Shown here one piece after another: positions 63,183 to 64,000 of a stretch of DNA of 64,000 nucleotides. Source of the DNA: Bilophila sp964369665 (GTDB lineage: Bacteria > Desulfobacterota > Desulfovibrionia > Desulfovibrionales > Desulfovibrionaceae); assembly GCA_964369665.1 (NCBI GenBank), contig CAYJFS010000002.1, positions 248,001 to 312,000 on the forward strand, written 5' to 3'. The translations under genes were made by a program, and so were the position numbers. The notes beneath the pieces are model-generated. The model did no database searches and was not told where the DNA came from. It worked only from the letters and a program-made list of their open reading frames with translations. Each line of letters starts with the position of its first letter. The first letter of the stretch is position 1.

Positions 63183-63635
63183 TTATACACGTAACCCATC
63201 TTTATAATTAATGACTTCAGAAAAGTTATTATCATCAGAAGCATGAAGTAAGTGTTGACACTCACCACGCCAATATTTTAGTCGATCAAGAAAGCGTTCT
63301 AAGATTGTTTGAAAATCTGGATAGGTAGTGTTTTCAACAGAGAGTGCAATATGCATAATAATTGCTTCTTGGTTAACATCATAACCTAATGTTGCACCAA
63401 GTGTTTCTCCACCAAAAAGATTACCTATAAGGACTCTACTAAAAAGTTTTTCACGTCCAGATAATGGTACTGGTATAACTTGAGCATAAATATAAAGCAT
63501 ACTTCCATCTGGAAGTGCTTCAAAGTCTACAGGCATATCATCAAATTCTACACGACAAACATTATTTTCATCAAGAGCAAGATCAGGAAGTTTAATAATG
63601 GGCCCGAGTTCTTTAATGAGGCTTTGAGCATCCAT
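63183..63635 (-). CDS. CesT-family type III secretion chaperone
   Basis: A 150-residue acidic protein with the alpha/beta CesT (Tir chaperone) fold. Helix LIKELGPIIKLPDLALDENN, strand CRVEFDDMPVDFEAL, then SMLYIYAQVIPVP, LFSRVLIGNLFGGETLGATLGYD and a final helix TILERFLDRLKYWRGEC. Such chaperones hold effectors partly unfolded for export. ATG 63635 has GGAG just upstream. The presence of one here suggests a type III secretion system in the genome, but only this part is in the window. Confidence 0.82.
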   Translation of the reverse strand: MDAQSLIKELGPIIKLPDLALDENNVCRVEFDDMPVDFEALPDGSMLYIYAQVIPVPLSGREKLFSRVLIGNLFGGETLGATLGYDVNQEAIIMHIALSVENTTYPDFQTILERFLDRLKYWRGECQHLLHASDDNNFSEVINYKDGLRV

Positions 63636-63756
63636 AGAAAGCTCCTTATTTTTATGAAATAAGTATACCAGTTATATTTAGTTATGATCCTATATTTATT
63701 AGTATTATTGTCAAGTAGTTGAGTGCTAGTATTTCTAGCTTTCATCATATGTGTCA

Positions 63757-63999
63757 TTATTCTAAACCAAAGCCTTTTCCTCCCATAATGCTTTTTGTAA
63801 TATTTAATCCACCTGAGAGAAGCTGCATTCTTCTTCTAATTTTTGTACTGTTTGGACTAGTTGGTCTTTGCCCTGCAAGGTTTGCTGCAGCTTGTAGGCC
63901 TTCTGCATGGAATTGAGCTTCTAAAGATTCAAGGAGAGGCCTATTATTAGACATATTGTTTATATTTTGATCTTCAAATTTTAATAACATAATAACCAT
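63757..63999 (-). CDS. Small protein, possibly type III secretion-linked, start uncertain
   Basis: Up to 80 residues from an ATG at 63999 at the edge of the window; the gene may begin further right. An inner start (MSNNRPLLESL, 63954) has no clear ribosome site. The sequence shows LESLEAQFHAEGLQAAANL, GQRPTSPNSTKIRRRMQLLS and a C-terminal SIMGGKGFGLE. I do not recognise a family. Position just upstream of the chaperone on the same strand suggests an effector or accessory of the same system, but this is inference. Confidence 0.5.
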   Translation of the reverse strand: MVIMLLKFEDQNINNMSNNRPLLESLEAQFHAEGLQAAANLAGQRPTSPNSTKIRRRMQLLSGGLNITKSIMGGKGFGLE

Positions 64000-64000
64000 A

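Noticed and set aside
1..64000. CRISPR arrays, insertion sequences and prophage genes
   Set aside because: I saw no regularly spaced direct repeats, transposase signatures or phage structural genes anywhere in the window.

Overview
The window looks like chromosome of a low-GC, Gram-negative member of the Desulfovibrio lineage, most probably the obligate intracellular enteric bacterium Lawsonia intracellularis or a close relative. The reasons are the combination of a complete Hmc-type transmembrane redox complex with a 16-heme HmcA, an NrfHA cytochrome c nitrite reductase, lipid A/Kdo/heptose genes, a CesT-like type III secretion chaperone, strongly AT-biased codon use, and short AT-rich spacers with visible gene decay. 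The species name is inferred from remembered biology; no search was run.

Layout. 1-4.7 kb: a FadL-type outer-membrane protein cut by the left edge, an orphan OppF-type ATPase, kdsB, carA and a small membrane protein. 4.8-10.5 kb: a complete RND efflux operon (adaptor, pump, NodT-type outer-membrane factor). 10.6-15.2 kb: a 37-residue basic protein, an FmdB-type zinc ribbon, purB, pyrE, and two envelope proteins of unknown function. 15.3-17.6 kb: nrfHA between two intrinsic terminators. 17.6-19.4 kb (minus): tsaE-lysC. 19.5-23.1 kb: truB-rpsO-pnp. 23.2-28 kb (minus): nadK, a large DUF89-like protein, a DUF4254 protein and gatB. 28.1-32.6 kb: gmhA, a second FmdB-type protein, hemC and a LonB-like protease, converging with no spacer on an MFS transporter. 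34-36.3 kb: rsfS, gpmI and a small zinc ribbon. 36.5-42.9 kb: hmcABCDEF, ending at a long perfect palindrome. 43.1-45.8 kb (minus): two alpha-helical proteins of unknown function and a family 9 glycosyltransferase. 46-57.2 kb (minus): tRNA-Thr and an envelope-biogenesis block lysS-lolC-lolD-bamA-ami-ompH-lpxD-fabZ-lpxA. 57.3-59.7 kb: tRNA-Asn followed by about 2.3 kb of decayed DNA holding a broken polysaccharide-export ABC ATPase. 59.7-63.1 kb: pstSCAB. The right edge carries a CesT-like chaperone and a small protein that may continue beyond the window.

How it works together. Two electron-transfer systems that both use the periplasm and membrane dominate: NrfHA takes quinol electrons to nitrite, and Hmc links periplasmic multiheme cytochromes to membrane and cytoplasmic Fe-S proteins. 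Most of the remainder makes and maintains the outer membrane (KdsB, GmhA, LpxD, FabZ, LpxA, BamA, OmpH/Skp, LolCD, amidase, GT9), while the broken exporter suggests that long-chain surface polysaccharide export through this locus has been lost. Several genes are coupled by TAATG or ATGA stop/start junctions (adaptor/pump, fabZ/lpxA, ompH/lpxD, lysS/lolC, pstC/pstA, pstA/pstB), typical of a compact genome.

I found no clear candidate for a wholly new system. The items most worth a second look are the DUF89-like protein with altered motif positions and its DUF4254 partner, the extra N-terminal domain of BamA, the CxxCH motif in HmcC together with the charged tail of HmcB, the decaying export locus next to tRNA-Asn, and the two-gene unit after the Hmc operon.
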